In this document: positions 34,501-44,726 of the stretch, in pieces | Layout of the letters: every line of letters begins with the position of its first letter | How positions within the stretch are numbered: the stretch's first letter is position 1 | NCBI RefSeq assembly: GCF_004210375.1 | Contig: NC_134830.1 | Span: forward strand, 44,335,094 to 44,399,093 | DNA length: 64,000 nt | Source: Tachypleus tridentatus | Taxonomy: Eukaryota; Arthropoda; Merostomata; Xiphosura; Limulidae | Reading direction: 5' to 3' | The notes under the pieces: model-generated | What the model was told of the DNA's origin: nothing | Databases searched by the model: none | The model's input: the letters and a program-made list of their open reading frames with translations, nothing else | Position numbers and translations under genes: made by a program

Positions 34501-37008
34501 ATGAATATTTTGCTCACGTGTATATGAATTTGTAAACAATTGTAAAGTAGTCTATAATAATCTGTTTAAACACGGCACAAAATGATTAAATAATAATTGA
34601 AATTTATAATACTTTAACTGTGACAAGGCAAAATGAGAGGAGAAAATAACGTTTCTCGTATCGTCAGCTTTTAGTTTGTTTTTATAAGAATTTATCATCT
34701 GATCATCCGTCATATAATCTGAACTGCAAATGAATTGTCATTCGTACTACGTGGCCTGCATGGCCAGGTGGTTAGGGCGCTCGACTCGTAATCTGAGGGT
34801 CGCGGGTTCGAGTCTCCATCACACCAAACGTACTCGCCCTTTCAGCCTTGTGAGCGTTATAAAGTTACGGTCAATCCCACTATTCGTTGGTAAAAGAGTA
34901 GCTCAAGAGTTGGCAGTGGGTGGTGATGACTAGCTTCCTTCCTTATGGTCTTACATTGCTAAATTAAGGACGGGTAGCGGAGGTAGCGCTCGTGTAGCTT
35001 TACGCGAAATTAACAAACAAACAATCGCACTATGCTCATAAATGAAGATTTCTTGCTATGACTTTAAATTTTGAAAGAATATACAAAGTTTTGCTTCAGT
35101 ATAGAGCAGAGTTAACATGAACAGTTACTTGAAGAACTTTCAGTTCATCATTATTTATCGAGGTTACTTGGCATTTCTAGGCCACTTCATTCAAATTCTT
35201 CTTCAGGTAATGATCAATTTAACACGGTGAAGTTGGTATTATTAACCATTAGGATAAATGAGCCACTGTCAATCGCGTTAAGGATTAAATAATGCGATTC
35301 CTATAATGCGTGGTTTTATTCGTAACGTTCCGCAGGATGTAGAGTTTGGTTTGTCCATCAATGTTCATTAACACATCGGACTTCCACAACTCCACACAAT
35401 ATGTGTCACATTTCTTTATGGAAATGGGGTTGGATTCAGTTTCAAATTCTCTTCAAACAAGTATTCTTCTGCAAAGTGACTGCAGGGTGAAACATACCTC
35501 ACCTGTTTGAAAATAATATCACTCAACACTATTTTACCCACTGGATGTCTTGTTGATCCACATGTTTTGATATATTGGACATCTTGTTGATCCACATGTT
35601 TTTTATATATTGGACATCTTGTTGATCCACATGTTTTTTGACCCACTGAACGTTTCCATGGTACAGTATTAGACGTAATATTTGGTGACTTGCTGTGAAC
35701 AGGATATAATTCACTGTACTTCTAGCTTACAAACGGGCCTTGTAAGGTCTTTTTCTAACAGTCTCGTTGACTTGGTAATTTCTTGTGACTGCGTATATCT
35801 GACATAATCTCAGAGTAGGTACCATACGATTGAGGCGAGGTAACTCGACACGTAGCTGCCATTTGCTTGTGCTATGAATAGTCCACCTTGTCCAGATATC
35901 CGCAAATGCACCATGCACCACTACTTTAAAAAAAAAGGGGGGCTTAATATACGTAATGGTAACGAAACGTTGAGACACCAATACGCAACAGCTTGCAGTG
36001 ATTGGTTTGCTTTCATTCATTTAATAACTTTATAGATGATATTCAAGTGTTGTTTAGAAACAGTTTAAAACACTTTACAATCTGTAGTTCATTTCAAAAG
36101 GACAACTTAACAATATTGTGTGAAACCACTACAATATAGGCTTAAGTACCACTCATTTGCATTTCAAACAACTTGATTATTTATATAACAATAAACTGAG
36201 GTGATGATAACGCTATTGAAAGATGTGCTTTTACCTTCACATAGCTATGATAATGCAAATTCCGATTACCTTTTAATTGTTTCATAAATATACAAACATA
36301 CACACACAGACAAACGTATATATATATATATATATACATATCAGTTAAATACTACAGAAAGACTAGCTTTGTTGAAAACATTCTACAAAGCTTTGCGAAT
36401 GTGATAAAACACTTTCTGACATTAAAGAATAATCACATGTCAGCCTTATTGCGTACATTTATTTTACTTATAAGTATTATATGAATCACACATAATGGAC
36501 AATTTTTTCTTTCTTCTTTAAGCGAATTAAACCTCCAATTTTTTTTTTATTCGCCTCGAGCTTCAGGTAATATTGCTAATTTTGTTATCGAATCTTTATG
36601 AACATTTGAAACATTAGACTAAGATCTTGATAAACTTTAAAATAATCTTAACATAACAAACACTCTTTAACCATTCGTTTTTCTGTACTGTTTATCTTTG
36701 CAGGTAATTGATTGTAAAATAATACTGAAATAGTAAGTTTTGTAAATTGTACGTGTATATATGTGTATATATATATAAACAAACCCAGAAATGAATTCTT
36801 GACCCACAATTATGTTTGTCGTGAGGAACATACGTACCACTATACCTCCACAGAACAATTCGGTATCTTCATAGTTTGGTTCAACATCGTATCCGAATCT
36901 CCACATCATGTTTCTGGCTGGTGGCTCCAACAATCGTCCATGTCCCCAAACTTCATAGCTTACAAAGGTCAGAACTGCAAGGATTAGTAGTGTAGGAGGC
37001 GACGTCAT
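31412..37008 (-). CDS. AA15 lytic polysaccharide monooxygenase, complete three-exon gene
   Basis: This is a secreted copper enzyme expected to cleave chitin or cellulose oxidatively. In arthropods AA15 proteins act in cuticle turnover or digestion. Joining 37008-36838, 34469-34085 and 31581-31412 gives 241 residues. Residues 1-22 are a signal peptide ending VWG, so the mature protein starts with His23, as copper binding requires. His23 and His114 (in VANHMGWF) form the histidine brace, and Tyr207 (QETYRNCADI) fits the axial position; in mature numbering these are 1, 92 and 185, close to the published Thermobia AA15 enzyme. Ten cysteines (53, 68, 71, 123, 136, 174, 177, 192, 201, 210) allow five disulfides. 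The catalytic domain ends near residue 216, followed by a Gly/Pro-rich tail with no carbohydrate-binding module. Intron 1 is phase 0 and intron 2 is phase 1. All splice sites are GT-AG and the frame is intact. Confidence 0.93.
31762..31893 (-). mobile_element. SINE-B in LPMO intron 2
   Basis: Full length: GCCCCCCGGTGGCTCAGCGG head, GGTATGTCTGCGGACTTAC, and an (AAC)n tail complement at the low end. It is inserted in the same orientation as the gene. Confidence 0.95.
32189..32378. mobile_element. 190 bp TA-flanked MITE in LPMO intron 2
   Basis: The left end CAGGATGTCCCTAAAGTTTG and the complement of the right end (CAGGGTGTCCCAAACGTCTG) are imperfect inverted repeats. TA flanks both sides (32187-32188 and 32379-32380). 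The CAGGGTGTCCCAAA terminus is typical of mariner-type elements. The interior is non-coding. Confidence 0.85.
32462..32655. mobile_element. Inverted pair of Penelope-like element ends with hammerhead-like cores
   Basis: Arms 32525-32580 and 32589-32643 are ~56 bp imperfect inverted repeats around an 8 bp loop. Each, read outward from the loop, carries CTGAAGA, a short hairpin segment, then CGAAACG. That is the CUGANGA...GAAA order of hammerhead ribozyme cores, which are known in Penelope-like retroelements. On the plus strand the possible stem II is GCCCT/AGGTC with one mismatch. The left arm continues on the minus strand into sequence that I associate with Penelope-like 3' ends. Self-cleavage would need a stem I/III pairing and cleavage site that I could not establish. 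Confidence 0.45.
32833..33099 (-). mobile_element. SINE-A in LPMO intron 2
   Basis: Head GGACCCGCCATCGCCAGGTGG and body are in order; moderately diverged. Confidence 0.9.
33104..33195 (-). mobile_element. SINE-B fragment adjoining the SINE-A
   Basis: CACAATGGGCTATCTGTGC and CACGAGTATCGAAACCCGG are followed by a partial head. The tail side is lost where the SINE-A begins, so the SINE-A probably inserted into it or removed it. Confidence 0.85.
33508..33630 (+). mobile_element. SINE-B in LPMO intron 2, antisense to the gene
   Basis: Full layout: AGGCACAGCGGTATATCTG, AACCGGGATTCGATGTCTG, CTAGCCCATTGTGTATCTTT and an AAAC tail. Confidence 0.92.
34085..34469 (-). CDS. LPMO exon 2 (catalytic core)
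   Basis: The acceptor TATTCTAG precedes 34469 (HQWKEN), and the donor TCAG|GTAGGT ends it at 34085. It carries CGECGDAWELSRPREHETGG, the second copper histidine, DKHILELTDGSG and CSHCVFRWHW. The open frame continues past the donor into intron sequence; that part is not protein. Confidence 0.93.
34751..35026 (+). mobile_element. SINE-A in LPMO intron 1
   Basis: Full length, with box B GGTTCGAGTCTCC and an AAAC tail. Flanks TCGTACTACG and TCGCACTATG may be a decayed target duplication. Confidence 0.93.
35027..35547. other. Intronic AT-rich interval
   Basis: Within LPMO intron 1; nothing recognised. Confidence 0.5.
35548..35648 (+). repeat. ~35 bp tandem repeat, 3 copies
   Basis: CTTGTTGATCCACATGTTTT followed by TATATTGGACAT, three times. 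Confidence 0.9.
35649..36837. other. Remainder of LPMO intron 1
   Basis: There are TA microsatellites at about 36316-36343 and 36754-36776. A 97-codon minus-strand frame (36020-35727) has no splice support and is not called. Confidence 0.5.
36838..37008 (-). CDS. LPMO exon 1 (signal peptide and copper-binding N-terminus)
   Basis: The ATG at 37008-37006 has A at -3. The signal peptide is MTSPPTLLILAVLTFVSYEV plus WG, followed by HGRLLEPPARNMMWRFGY and ELFCGGIV. The donor GTG|GTACGT falls at 36837. The start is fixed by the signal-peptide/His1 junction. Confidence 0.94.
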
Positions 37009-37115
37009 TCTGGGCTTCTTATATCAAAGTACGTAAGAATTTTAGTGATGACTCAGTAAAGTAAACCACTTTTGTAGTGATATGCTATTAAGATAGGAAA
37101 TTGAAATTCTTCGGC

Positions 37116-37121
37116 TATATA
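37116..37121 (-). promoter_or_regulatory. Possible TATA box of the LPMO gene
   Basis: TATATA followed by G on the minus strand lies 108 bp upstream of the ATG and would give a 5' UTR of roughly 75-80 bp. An ATTGG (inverted CCAAT) lies just upstream. Confidence 0.45.
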
Positions 37122-38116
37122 GTACCAATAACAAACTACATACAGATATTGCAATATATATTGCGCTTACACAGAAGAACACTATGTTTAATATTGTATT
37201 AAGTATTAAGCTTTTACGATATATATATAATATTTAATTAACAGTAAAAATGTTTACGTTCAAATACCTGCTTACGTTTGGTGTAGCCAATCAGCGCGAA
37301 CGTGTTATTATATACCGTGAAGTACACTTCCGCATTCGAAAGAGCTTCGATCGTCAGTCGAAGTTCAACCCGTTAAACGAGTTTGTAGCTGTATTTCTTA
37401 CAATGTCACGGTCGGGCTTTTACTTTCCTCACCGGTCAGGGTACGCTTCAGTAAAGTTAACCTCCGAATTTGGGGTAACATAGCACAAATGTAGATTCTC
37501 AGGGGTGTGTATCTCATCAAAGTAGTCGATACGATACATGTCTAGATACAGTAGTTTTACCAATAGTTTGTTACAAAGTTTGACAATCTTGTCTGTAATT
37601 TATTATCTCTATTACTAACACTGTCTTATTTAATACACTGGTTTTTAAACTTCTCAGGTTTTACCAAGTAAATGGCAGTTGGGAAGAGAAGTAAAAGAAA
37701 AAAGCTATTAACTATATATTTTGTTGTTAACTTATGTTACTTTGCATGAAATGTTTTTTATCAAATAAATCGAGACAACATCTAGTACTCAATACCCATC
37801 TTTCTTTATAGAATCATTAATTTTTATTTAAAATATTTTATTAGAAATTCTGGCTTTTAATCTACAAAGGAATTGTAATGTTCGTTGAAAGCTTACCAAA
37901 TTTCGTGAAGATATATAAGTCGTATCAGACGATGTATGGACACAGTCGTAGCATGTCTTCACGAAACGATATTCGTATCACCATACCTTTACGACTTTCA
38001 CGTACACTATATAAATGTAAGATCACGCTATGAAGAAAGATTTCCTCTTAATGAATTTAAGAATAAAACAGCTCTTCTCTTAGCTGTAATTTTGTCTGTA
38101 TATTATATTCTAGGAT
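37122..38116. other. LPMO upstream region
   Basis: The part from 37270 to 37490 is richer in CG dinucleotides than its surroundings and contains GCCAATCAGCGCG. It may hold regulatory sites. A 77-codon plus-strand frame here (37250-37483) has no other support. Confidence 0.35.
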
Positions 38117-38232
38117 TTCTTTTTGTTAAGTATAAAGCTACACAAAGGACTCTCTGTGATTAGTCCATCACAGGTATCAAAATTCGGTTTTAGCATTATA
38201 AACCTTCAGACTTACTGTTAAGCCATCCAAAA
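38117..38232 (-). mobile_element. SINE-B, diverged
   Basis: Blocks AAGCTACACAAAGGACTCTC and TCACAGGTATCAAAATTCGG are in family order. Confidence 0.75.
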
Positions 38233-39289
38233 ACCACTAAGTGAAAATTTCTAGAATTTATCAGTTAGGGAAGTGTTTGGTAACTAGTTCAGCATTTAAT
38301 TCAGTAGAACAGTAACTCAAAAAGGTACCATATCACGAAACTAATTTTACATCAAAATATCAAATTTTATAGTCCTGGAAATGAGAACTGTCCTGTAAAC
38401 ATCTCTAAACGACCTTAAGAACTCGAACTTAAAGTCAGTCTAGAACCAAAGAAAAACTAAAAACAAACGTCATTCAAGACCTTGGTAAATCCTGTTGTGA
38501 TCCGGGATGAGTCCTTTAATGCAACAAGGTCCATTGTTTACTAACGAGAAGTGATAACATCTAAAAGGCCTATTCGGCAAAAAAGTCAATGTACGAATGG
38601 TCTAGAGTTCATTACTACACTTAACCACCAAAAACATGTCCGACTCACCGTGTTTACTCGGCGTTTGTTCGTGGAACACAGAACGGATTGCAACGACAGC
38701 CTGATTTGTTTTGTTTGCAGATGTCTTAAGTGTGGCTGTTCTGTTTTGTAATTAGATGCTTAATTTGTGACGTCTTCAGTGTTTACAAATTATAAGAATG
38801 TATGTAACAAGAAGCATGACGTTTCTCTTAGGTCTGTTTTTCTCAACTACAATTAAATAACAATCCTCATTGCTAGAAGAAAAAAAAACAGCCAAATGTA
38901 TTCATGTGTTACATATATAAACACAATTTTATAAGCTTTTCTACCATGAAACAAAGTCCTGAATTCTCCACACACACAGTATTATATATACATATATTCT
39001 CTATTTCTAAATATACTCACTTCTTAATACTTGTATTTAAGTGCTATTAGTTTAAACTTGACATTGTTTCTTACATATAAACGTAATTAATAGTTTGAAT
39101 AGATTTTTTTCTATAATATGTTGGAAAAGAAGGGGAAATATATTTATCAATTGTCTTTATCTACTGTGCACTTAATAACATCATACACAACCATCTAATA
39201 AATTATCCATTTATAAAACACATATAGTTGTCAGTAAAAGTCTTAAAATAATATCTTAAAGTAATAGAGCGCATTCCACATTAATTGTG
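38233..39289. other. Unannotated AT-rich interval
   Basis: A 66-codon frame at 38551-38751 crosses a TTTGTTTTGTTTGCAG acceptor-like site. I could not build an exon from it. Confidence 0.4.
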
Positions 39290-40090
39290 ACACGCCATGT
39301 CCAGTGGTAGGGCAGCTTATAATACAGGAAAATATTGGACATGTAATCCCTGTAAATGTTTTATTGAGTAGCTTATAACGAACACGCCATGTCCAGTGGT
39401 AGGACAGCTTCTAACAGCGGAAAATATTTGCCATGTGATCCCTGTAAATGTTTTATTGGCTAACTTATAACGGACACGCCATGTCCAGTGGTAGGGCAGC
39501 TTATAACACAGGAAAATATTGGACATGTAATCCCTGTAAATGTTTTATTGAGTAGCTTATAACGGACACGCCATGTCCAGTGGTAGGACAGCTTCTAACA
39601 GCGGAAAATATTTGCCATGTGATCCCTGTAAATGTTTTATTGGCTAACTTATAACGGACACGCCATGTCCAGTGGTAGGGCAGCTTATAACACAGGAAAA
39701 TATTGGACATGTAATCCCTGTAAATGTTTTATTGAGTAGCTTATAACGGACACGCCATGTCCAGTGGTAGGACAGCTTCTAACAGCGGAAAATATTTGCC
39801 ATGTGATCCATGTAAATGTTTTATTGGCTAACTTATAACGGACATGCCATGTCTAGTGAAAGGACAGCTTCTAACACAGAAAAATATTGGCCATGTGACC
39901 CCTGTAAAAGTTTTATTGGCTATATCAGAATAGATATGTCATTCCCAGTAGTAGGACAGCTTACAACAACAAAAAAATATATAGGACGAGAGACCCTTGT
40001 AAATTGTAGTAGCTTGCACAGAATAAACATGTCATATCCACTAGTAGGACAACTTCCAACACAGAAAAAGTTGAACATACGATCTCGGTA
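39290..40090 (+). repeat. 92 bp satellite arranged as 184 bp dimers
   Basis: Monomers begin CACGCCATGTCCAGTGGTAG. Two types alternate: one with GGGCAGCTTATAA and GGACATGTAATCCC, the other with GGACAGCTTCTAACAGCGG and TTGCCATGTGATCC. Together they form nearly identical 184 bp units repeated three times (39290-39840), followed by two or three diverged monomers to about 40090. Open minus-strand frames of 69 codons repeat at 184 bp and are artefacts. Confidence 0.95.
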
Positions 40091-40130
40091 AATTTTATTT
40101 GCTGGCACAGGATAGTTTAAGCTACGTATT

Positions 40131-40150
40131 TGTGTGTGTGTGTGTGTGGC
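40131..40150 (+). repeat. GT dinucleotide microsatellite
   Basis: About ten TG units. Confidence 0.95.
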
Positions 40151-40432
40151 AGAATCGTAATCAGAATATGAATAAAAAAATCAAAGTTATGCAAATTATT
40201 GCAAGCCACACAACCGTTATTTATACTTAAGGAATATATGCATGTAAGAAAATATGTATACTTATGTATATTAAATATACAATATATATGTAAAGATACC
40301 TTTTGTGTCTCAATTCAAATGATTGGAAAAGACTTGTGATATGAAATGTAAAAAAAAAAATGAAATTATGTTTTAGTAATAAGAGGTATTTAGATATAAT
40401 TCGTTTAAAGTGAAAATTATTGTTTTGTGGTT

Positions 40433-40537
40433 CGTTTTATTTGTTTGTTTTAATGCAAAGCTAAACAACGGTCTATCAGAGCTGTTCACCGCGGGAGTAG
40501 AGCCCCAGATTTTTATGTTGCAGATTCATAATTTTAG
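40433..40537 (-). mobile_element. SINE-B, diverged
   Basis: TGCAAAGCTAAACAACGGTC and CACCGCGGGAGTAGAGCCC are recognisable. Confidence 0.7.
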
Positions 40538-40837
40538 TACAGAAATGAACAATGGTTAGATTTACAAACAAGTACAAGATAAAACAATTTTAGTTTCTTA
40601 CCAGAGACAAACATAAGAGTAGCTGATAACCAGAGAGAAACTGTTTTTTTTCATTTTATCCGTTGTACAAAGATTGTCTTAAAATGGTTGTAGAAATGTG
40701 TGCACGAGTAAAATTTAAATTTTTATTCCTTCTATCACATTTATCTGAAGTTATTTTAGTGTATATTCGTATTGAAAAACTCTCAAGCAAAATACTGTTT
40801 GAAACAGAGATTAGAATTTGACGTGAAATATAAGACC

Positions 40838-41063
40838 TCGTGGTTAGGGCTCGCAATTCGCAATCTGCAGGTCGATGATTCGAATGACATAACAGACTAT
40901 AAACGCCCTTTCAGCGGTGAGGGCGTCATATGTGACGGTCAATCCAACTATTCGACTAAAGCAGCTTAAGAGTTGACTAGCTGATCTGCCTTCCTTCCAA
41001 TCTATCACTCCTTAACTGGAGATTACGCAGATAGTCGCGAGAAATTCAGTAAACAAACAAATA
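40838..41063 (+). mobile_element. SINE-A, diverged and shortened
   Basis: CTCGTGGTTAGGGCTCGC, GATGATTCGAATGACATAAC, GTGACGGTCAATCCAACTAT and an AAAC tail are present; several body blocks are lost. Confidence 0.85.
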
Positions 41064-41197
41064 ACATGTAATAATACAAGCAGTAAAGTTGAGATTGGTT
41101 TTAACCTGGTATGCACTAAAGCTTGATGTTTGAATGCTTTTAGTTATTAAATATAATTAATATAATTCAAAACATTTCGCTTTCCAAAACCCCTCTA

Positions 41198-41303
41198 GCC
41201 CCTAGGTGGCTTAGTGGTAAGTCTCGGAGGTTATGACGCTAAAAACGAGGTTTTGATATCCGTGGAAGATAAAGTAGCTTTGAGCTTAACAACGAGCAAA
41301 CCA
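41198..41303 (+). mobile_element. SINE-B, diverged
   Basis: Head GCCCCTAGGTGGCTTAGTGG, then GAGGTTTTGATATCCGTGG and AGCTTTGAGCTTAAC. Confidence 0.85.
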
Positions 41304-41778
41304 GGATATTCCATGACTGAATATAATACACAATCATTTGAATTACATATATATTATAATTTTTCTCTGTTTTTACTCAAGCCAGAATTCTGCAATAAAC
41401 AGTTTTTATTATCTCATGCATCATGTAAGACAACAGAAAATGTACTGTTTACCTTAATGTTTATCGTTTCAAGCAACGAATCTGAAAGTCCCAAATTCGA
41501 AGCTATGACATGCCACTGAAGACGCTCTGCACTTTCAGCTTGCATGTGTTATAAAAGCACAGTGAGTTCCAGTATTCGGTAAAAAGTAGCAGTGTGGACG
41601 GTCAGTACTTCTGACTAATTTCTCTTGATCTGATCAGCATTTCTAAATTAGAGCTATGCCTAAACCTTTGGTTCTATATCCTAGCTCTGTAATTCATGTT
41701 CCACATAAAGCGCTATACTCAGTTAAAAAATATAATTTAAACTAAAGTTACACAACAATCTGTAGCTTCTTCTTCATA
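41304..41778. other. Unannotated AT-rich interval
   Basis: The open frame beginning in the SINE-B runs to 41519 without any independent support. Confidence 0.4.
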
Positions 41779-41908
41779 AGTGTTTTTGTAATTCATGTAT
41801 TTATTCTCTTTCCTGAGTGTTTTTGTAATTTTGTATTTATTCTCTTTCCTGAGTGTTTTTCGTCATTTTTGTATTTCTTTTCTTTTCTAAGTGTTTTTGT
41901 AATTTATG
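41779..41908 (+). repeat. ~38 bp tandem repeat, 3.5 copies
   Basis: Core TGTTTTTGTAATTYATGTAT with TTATTCTCTTTCCTGAG, partly degraded. Confidence 0.85.
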
Positions 41909-41911
41909 TAA

Positions 41912-42053
41912 AAAAGTAGCCCAAGAGTTGGCGGTGGGTGGTGATGACTAGCTGCCTTCCCTCTAATCTTACACTGCTAAATTAGGGATGGCTAGCACAG
42001 ATAGCCCTCGAGTAGCTTTGCGCGAAATTCAGAAACAAACAAACAAACAAACA
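41912..42053 (+). mobile_element. SINE-A 3' half next to a tandem array
   Basis: Starts at AAAGTAGCCCAAGAGTTGG and runs to an (AAAC)n tail. The body is well preserved and 5'-truncated, directly abutting the ~38 bp array. Confidence 0.95.
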
Positions 42054-42447
42054 ATCTTCTAATGAGCTTTTGGCGGGATATTTATTCGCTGAATGTGTCA
42101 CGAAAGTACACCTCATGTGACCATAACTTTACATAATTTGTACTATATTAATAGTATTTGTATGTCACCTCTAGGGAAGATGATGCGAGTTTCATCTTGT
42201 ACTGAACATCATCCAAACCAAGCCGTTGAACCCATCCTTAAGAATCATCCTTTTGATGTATAAATAACCTTTATTCGAGCACATTCTACTTTCTTCTTAT
42301 ACGTAACGGACGTTTTTGCTATGCCTAAAAACTGGAGCGTTGATCCTTTGTTAGAGGCTCAATTATATTGCGAAAGATAGCTTCCAAAATGTACCTCTGA
42401 CGGATTATCTTTTGTGATCTGTAATTGTTTTGTATGTTGCAATACGT
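42054..42447. other. Unannotated interval
   Basis: I see no supported feature. Confidence 0.4.
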
Positions 42448-42547
42448 TGTTATACGTTCTTCCAATGTCAGTATATTATACGTTCTTCTAATTCCAGTGT
42501 ATTATACGTTCTTCTAATGTCAGTGTATTATACATACTTCTAATGTA
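42448..42547 (+). repeat. ~28 bp tandem repeat, 3.5 copies
   Basis: TTATACGTTCTTCTAATGTC with AGTGTA, with small changes. Confidence 0.88.
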
Positions 42548-42635
42548 ATTCTTCCAGACCAGTGTTATTTATGAGTTGTTTAGGAACTTTCGTTTGCTTC
42601 AATAAGGTCAAATCAATACTTATTGTGTTTTCTTT

Positions 42636-42708
42636 AATTAAACTTCACGAGATGTATGAAGACTCTAACTTCAATTAAACTTCACGAGATATCAGACTCT
42701 AACTTTAA
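42636..42708 (+). repeat. ~36 bp duplication
   Basis: AATTAAACTTCACGAGAT followed by GACTCTAACTT occurs twice. Confidence 0.8.
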
Positions 42709-42777
42709 GTACTATGAACTCTTTGTGTGTCTGAAGAGTAAATCAACAAGTTAAAAACGTTTCACTTTTGTCGTTAA

Positions 42778-43063
42778 AACCTCTTTAACACGTGTACTGT
42801 CACTAAATCCTTTTTTAGCACGAGTACATTCATTAAGTCCGATTTAACACGTGCAGTGTCGCTAGAATCTCTTTAATTGTTGTTGTTTGTTGTTTTGAAT
42901 TAAGCACAAAGCTACACTAAGGGCTATCTGTGCTCTGCCCACCACGGGTATCGAAACCCGGATTTTAGCGTTGTAAGTCCGCAGACAAACCTCTGAGCCA
43001 CTGGGGGGCATCTCTTTAATCCATGTACGGTCACTAAATTCTTTTTGTCACGTGTACTGAGTA
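42778..43063 (+). repeat. ~30 bp tandem repeat, about 5 units, split by SINE-B
   Basis: The unit TTTAACACGTGTACTGTCAC with TAAATCCT occurs three times before and twice after the SINE-B at 42878-43009. Confidence 0.85.
42878..43009 (-). mobile_element. SINE-B with 11 bp target duplication
   Basis: Full length. ATCTCTTTAAT flanks it exactly at 42867-42877 and 43010-43020. The minus-strand head is GCCCCCCAGTGGCTCAGAGG, and the tail is (AAC)n-like. Confidence 0.97.
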
Positions 43064-43686
43064 TGCTGTTCGAATATCTGCGTCCATTACATTTGTCGAC
43101 AGCAGATTAATGAAGACATTTTGATACTTCACTTGATGTACCCATTTGTAAGACAAACCTTTACCAAAAATGGCTGTTGCGTGTTTTTCCTTCTTGGCTC
43201 TTTGAAAATTCGACAGTTTTGTTAGACATAATTCTGCAGAAAGATGTTTTTTGTGTGAAATGAAAAAAAATTAAAATAACAGTTTGTGTCGTGAAAAAAA
43301 TCTCACTTTTGGGTCCTTATAAATTGAATTTGTGTTCTAAAATAATTTCAAGTATTCTATTATGAAAAAATATTTTGACAATAAAAAGCAGGAGATATTC
43401 ACCGAAATTCCTTTAAAAAATAGATACTGAATATTTACAAGTACATTAGCACGTGCTAAACGTGCGACTTTCTATCGATTGAACTGATTAGCAGATTCAA
43501 AGTTAATCAAAAGCTTATAAAACAGATCCGAATTTTGATAACACTCAAATTAAAATTAACTTCTTTCTTTTGTGTTTTGTATAAAACAACTGACTTGGAT
43601 GGCAGCTCATTATTTTACCGTTTTTAAGTATTCCCTCGTCTGTAATGTTGACATAAATTACTTTTACAAAACAGTTTAAACATATA
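43064..43686. other. Unannotated AT-rich interval
   Basis: I see no supported feature. Confidence 0.4.
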
Positions 43687-44726
43687 TTAAATAAGCCTAA
43701 AGATAAGTTACAGACTGGTAAGAATAGGACAAGTGTGTAAGAATAGTAATAATTCGGTACATTTTGTTAAATAAGCCTAAATATAAGTTACAGACTGGTA
43801 TGAATAGGACAAGTGTGTAAGAATAGTAATAATTCGGTACATTTTGTTAAATAAGCCTAAATATAAGTTACAGACTGGTATGAATAGGACAAGTGTGTAA
43901 GAATAGTAATAATTCGGTGCATTTTGTTAAATAAGCCTAAATATAAGTTACAGACTGGTATGAATAGGACAAGTGTGTAAGAATAGTAATAATTCGGTAC
44001 ATTTTGTTAAATAAGCCTAAATATAAGTTACAGACTGGTATGAATAGGACAAGTGTGTAAGAATAGTAATAATTCGGTACATTTTGTTAAATAAGCCTAA
44101 ATATAAGTTACAGACTGGTATGAATAGGACAAGTGTGTAAGAATAGTAATAATTCGGTACATTTTGTTAAATAAGCCTAAATATAAGTTACAGACTGGTA
44201 TGAATAGGACAAGTGTGTAAGAATAGTAATAATTCGGTACATTTTGTTAAATAAGGCTAAAGATAAGTTACAGACTGGTATGAATAGGACAAGTGTGTAA
44301 GAATAGTAATAATGCGGTACATTTTGTTAAATAAGACTAAAGATAAGTTACAGACTGGTATGAATAGGACAAGTGTGTAAGAATAGTAATAATTCGGTAC
44401 ATTTTGTTAAATAAGCCTAAATATAAGTTACAGACTGGTATGAATAGGACAAGTGTGTAAGAATAGTAATAATTCGGTACATTTTGTTAAATAAGCCTAA
44501 AGATAAGTTACAAACTGGTATGAATAGGACAAGTGTGTAAGAATAGTAATAATTCGGTACATTTTGTTAAATAAGACTAAAGATAAGTTACAGACTGGTA
44601 TGAATAGGACAAGTGTGTAAGAATAGTAATAATGCGGTACATTTTGTTAAATAAGACTAAAGATAAGTTACAGACTGGTATGAATAGGACAAGTGTGTAA
44701 GAATAGTAATAATTCGGTATATTTTC
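43687..44726 (+). repeat. 80 bp satellite, 13 copies, very homogeneous
   Basis: The block GAATAGTAATAATTCGGTAC recurs at exactly 80 bp from 43741 to 44701. Most copies differ at one to three positions. A variant set (AATGCGG followed by ATAAGACTAAAG) appears at 44311 and again at 44631, four units apart, which suggests a recent 320 bp block duplication. Confidence 0.98.

Noticed and set aside
34221..34535. 104-codon plus-strand open frame over LPMO exon 2
   Set aside because: It is antisense to a confirmed exon; the minus-strand frame has the conserved residues and splice sites.
35727..36020. 97-codon minus-strand frame in LPMO intron 1 as an alternative exon
   Set aside because: There is no splice acceptor or donor in phase and no resemblance to AA15; the three-exon model already gives a complete domain.
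36763..36987. 74-codon plus-strand open frame over LPMO exon 1
   Set aside because: It is the antisense shadow of the signal peptide exon.
37250..37483. 77-codon plus-strand frame upstream of the LPMO gene
   Set aside because: It has no family resemblance, no splice or promoter support, and lies in the probable regulatory region of the divergent gene.
39317..39710. Two identical 69-codon minus-strand frames
   Set aside because: They are the same 184 bp satellite unit read twice.
43687..44726. CRISPR-like regular spacing in the 80 bp, 46 bp and 29 bp arrays
   Set aside because: The units are contiguous tandem copies with no unique spacers, and the DNA is eukaryotic.
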